Assembly: GCF_030341905.1 (NCBI RefSeq)
Contig: NZ_JATAAF010000002.1
Span: 248,001-312,000 of the forward strand
From: Porticoccus sp. W117
GTDB lineage: Bacteria > Pseudomonadota > Gammaproteobacteria > Pseudomonadales > Porticoccaceae
DNA length: 64,000 nt
Direction of reading: 5' to 3'
The translations under genes were made by a program, and so were the position numbers. The notes under the pieces were generated by a model. It saw nothing but the letters and a program-made list of their open reading frames with translations, ran no database searches and was not told where the DNA came from. Of this stretch, positions 62,844 through 64,000 are shown piece by piece; within the stretch, counting starts at the first letter, position 1, and each line of letters starts with the position of its first letter.

Positions 62844-64000
62844 ATGATGCGTACTTTGCAGTTTTACCAAAACGTGTTGGCCTTCTTGTGTGTTTTATTG
62901 GCAGCCGCTGTAACGGCGGCGGAGGAGTTGGCTGGCCCTGTCCAGTTACCTGTTGAAATAGCGGGTGGCTACCTGGTTGTGCCGCTGGATATGGCGGCAG
63001 ATAACGGCAACCCGGAAGAGTTGGCTCTGCTGCTGGATCTGGGGTCACCGGATACCGTGTCTCTTGCCCGTATTGCACACAGCTTGCTTGGCCTGGGCAA
63101 AGCCAGTGTGCTGACCCTGACGAATGAAACCAACAATCAGTTGTCGGTTCCGGTCAGCGATATTGGCCTGTATGAGAATAAGCGTGAACTGGATGAAATA
63201 TCCCGCCTTCACAATGATATTCTGAAAGAGCGCAAAGTGGCCGGCGTAATCGGCTACGGCCTGTTGCGCCAATACCGTGTCACTCTGGAATTGGCTGAAA
63301 AAAAACTCACGATTGAAAATGCCCAACCGGGAGTCGCGATTCAGTCCCTGAATGCAGATGTGGTGCTGTCTCCTGTGGTTAAACAGGGTGAAGTACCTGT
63401 TCTGCCGCTGGTGCTGGCCAATGGTGAACAATCTTCCATGCTGCTCGGCAGCCGAGGCAAAGACAGTTACATTGGCACAAATCTGGTGGCCCAGTTTGAC
63501 TACCCGGATAATACCGTTGGTGCGGTGACGATTGCCGGAGCCCTGCCGGGAATGGCTGTGAACCTTTCCGAATACGTGGCCTTCAGGCCGGCGCAATTTG
63601 CCGACAAATACAAGGTAAAGGCGGCTGCTGAGGGTTTTCAGTCTGGCATAAATCTGTTGAGCCACTTTCGAATTGTGTTCGATGATGCCAATAATTACCT
63701 GGCATTGACCCAGGTTAAGGCTGCCGATTTTCCCTATGAAGACCTGGCGTACTTTAAAGCCCGCACGGTTGGCGATAGCGAAGCCCTGCGCAGTTACCTG
63801 TCAAAATACCCGGACAAGAGGCTGAGCAAAGAGGCGGCTGAACTCAGGGTTCAATGGTTACTGGCTGAAGGGCGGAGCTCGGAGGACATCTATCAAGCCG
63901 TCTCCCAGGTTATAGACCTCACTCAGGAAATGCGCAGAGCAGAAACGGCTCACCATTATATTGTTGAACTGTCGAACCTGCCGGACGTACTGCCACTGCT
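62844..64000 (+). CDS. Secreted retropepsin-like protein (3' end outside window)
   Basis: The frame is open from ATG 62844 (or the next ATG at 62847) to the window end. It has a signal peptide (VLAFLCVLLAAAVTAA). Two halves look like retropepsin-type aspartyl-protease domains: ALLLDLGSPDTVSLAR and GVIGYGLLRQYRVTLEL in the first, and SMLLGSRGKDSYIG with GINLLSHFRIVFDD in the second. The usual catalytic DTG reads D-L-G in the first half, and the Asp is missing in the second, so it may be inactive or need confirmation. A helical domain follows. It comes 149 bases after the receptor. No clear Shine-Dalgarno. Confidence 0.7.
   Translation, partial: MMRTLQFYQNVLAFLCVLLAAAVTAAEELAGPVQLPVEIAGGYLVVPLDMAADNGNPEELALLLDLGSPDTVSLARIAHSLLGLGKASVLTLTNETNNQLSVPVSDIGLYENKRELDEISRLHNDILKERKVAGVIGYGLLRQYRVTLELAEKKLTIENAQPGVAIQSLNADVVLSPVVKQGEVPVLPLVLANGEQSSMLLGSRGKDSYIGTNLVAQFDYPDNTVGAVTIAGALPGMAVNLSEYVAFRPAQFADKYKVKAAAEGFQSGINLLSHFRIVFDDANNYLALTQVKAADFPYEDLAYFKARTVGDSEALRSYLSKYPDKRLSKEAAELRVQWLLAEGRSSEDIYQAVSQVIDLTQEMRRAETAHHYIVELSNLPDVLPL

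Overview
The window is a 64 kb chromosomal segment of a gammaproteobacterium. The gene order nlpD-rpoS-fdxA-mutS ... pncC-recA-recX-alaS-lysC-csrA-tRNAs is the arrangement known from Pseudomonas and the Cellvibrionales. The later gene content (sulfatase, FecI/FecR/TonB-receptor signalling, many secreted hydrolase-like proteins) suggests a marine or particle-associated Cellvibrionales-type heterotroph. This assignment is an inference from synteny and family recognition; no ribosomal RNA is present.

Region 1 (1-20.6 kb) is conserved housekeeping DNA. It holds the 3' part of nlpD, the stationary-phase sigma factor rpoS with an overlapping membrane-protein gene, ferredoxin fdxA, mismatch-repair mutS and an RND efflux pump with its fusion protein. 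The SOS gene recA follows with two LexA-box-like sites and a clear terminator, then recX, an M23 peptidase, Trm112- and HIT-type small proteins, alaS, lysC, csrA, queD, a TIGR01777 epimerase and four tRNAs (Asp, Val, Pro, Ser).

Region 2 (20.7-50.6 kb) is a mosaic of metabolic, repair and envelope genes. It includes an unusual lipoprotein that joins a sulfatase to a YHYH domain, nadK, a rhomboid protease, pepN, dusC and a bactofilin. A PhoP/PhoQ-like two-component operon is preceded by a PepSY protein and a histidine-rich surface protein. Then come hrpB, tatD, slt, a universal stress protein, topA, a PHA-granule-type protein and a secreted S9 peptidase. Intergenic gaps carry several palindromic repeats (GTCATTGCGAG and GTCATYCTGAG types), a different GGTGGATTA palindrome, and a 173-bp MITE-like element with 28-bp inverted termini.

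Region 3 (50.7-64 kb, running off the end) is the most distinctive part. It looks like a cell-surface-signalling locus: an ECF sigma factor and a FecR-type anti-sigma factor (overlapping ATGA), an FG-GAP/UnbV lipoprotein, a small secreted protein, two large membrane-anchored proteins that are diverged paralogues of each other, a TonB-dependent receptor with a secretin-like (STN) signalling domain, and a secreted retropepsin-like protein. An almost identical 30-bp sequence (16 bp fully identical, core TGCGTTAGTTCTGTAG) lies just upstream of both the sigma-factor gene and the receptor gene. It is the best candidate for the promoter recognised by this sigma factor. The three genes between the lipoprotein and the receptor are visibly AT-rich compared with the rest, and I recognise no family for them, so this part is the best candidate for an undescribed system.
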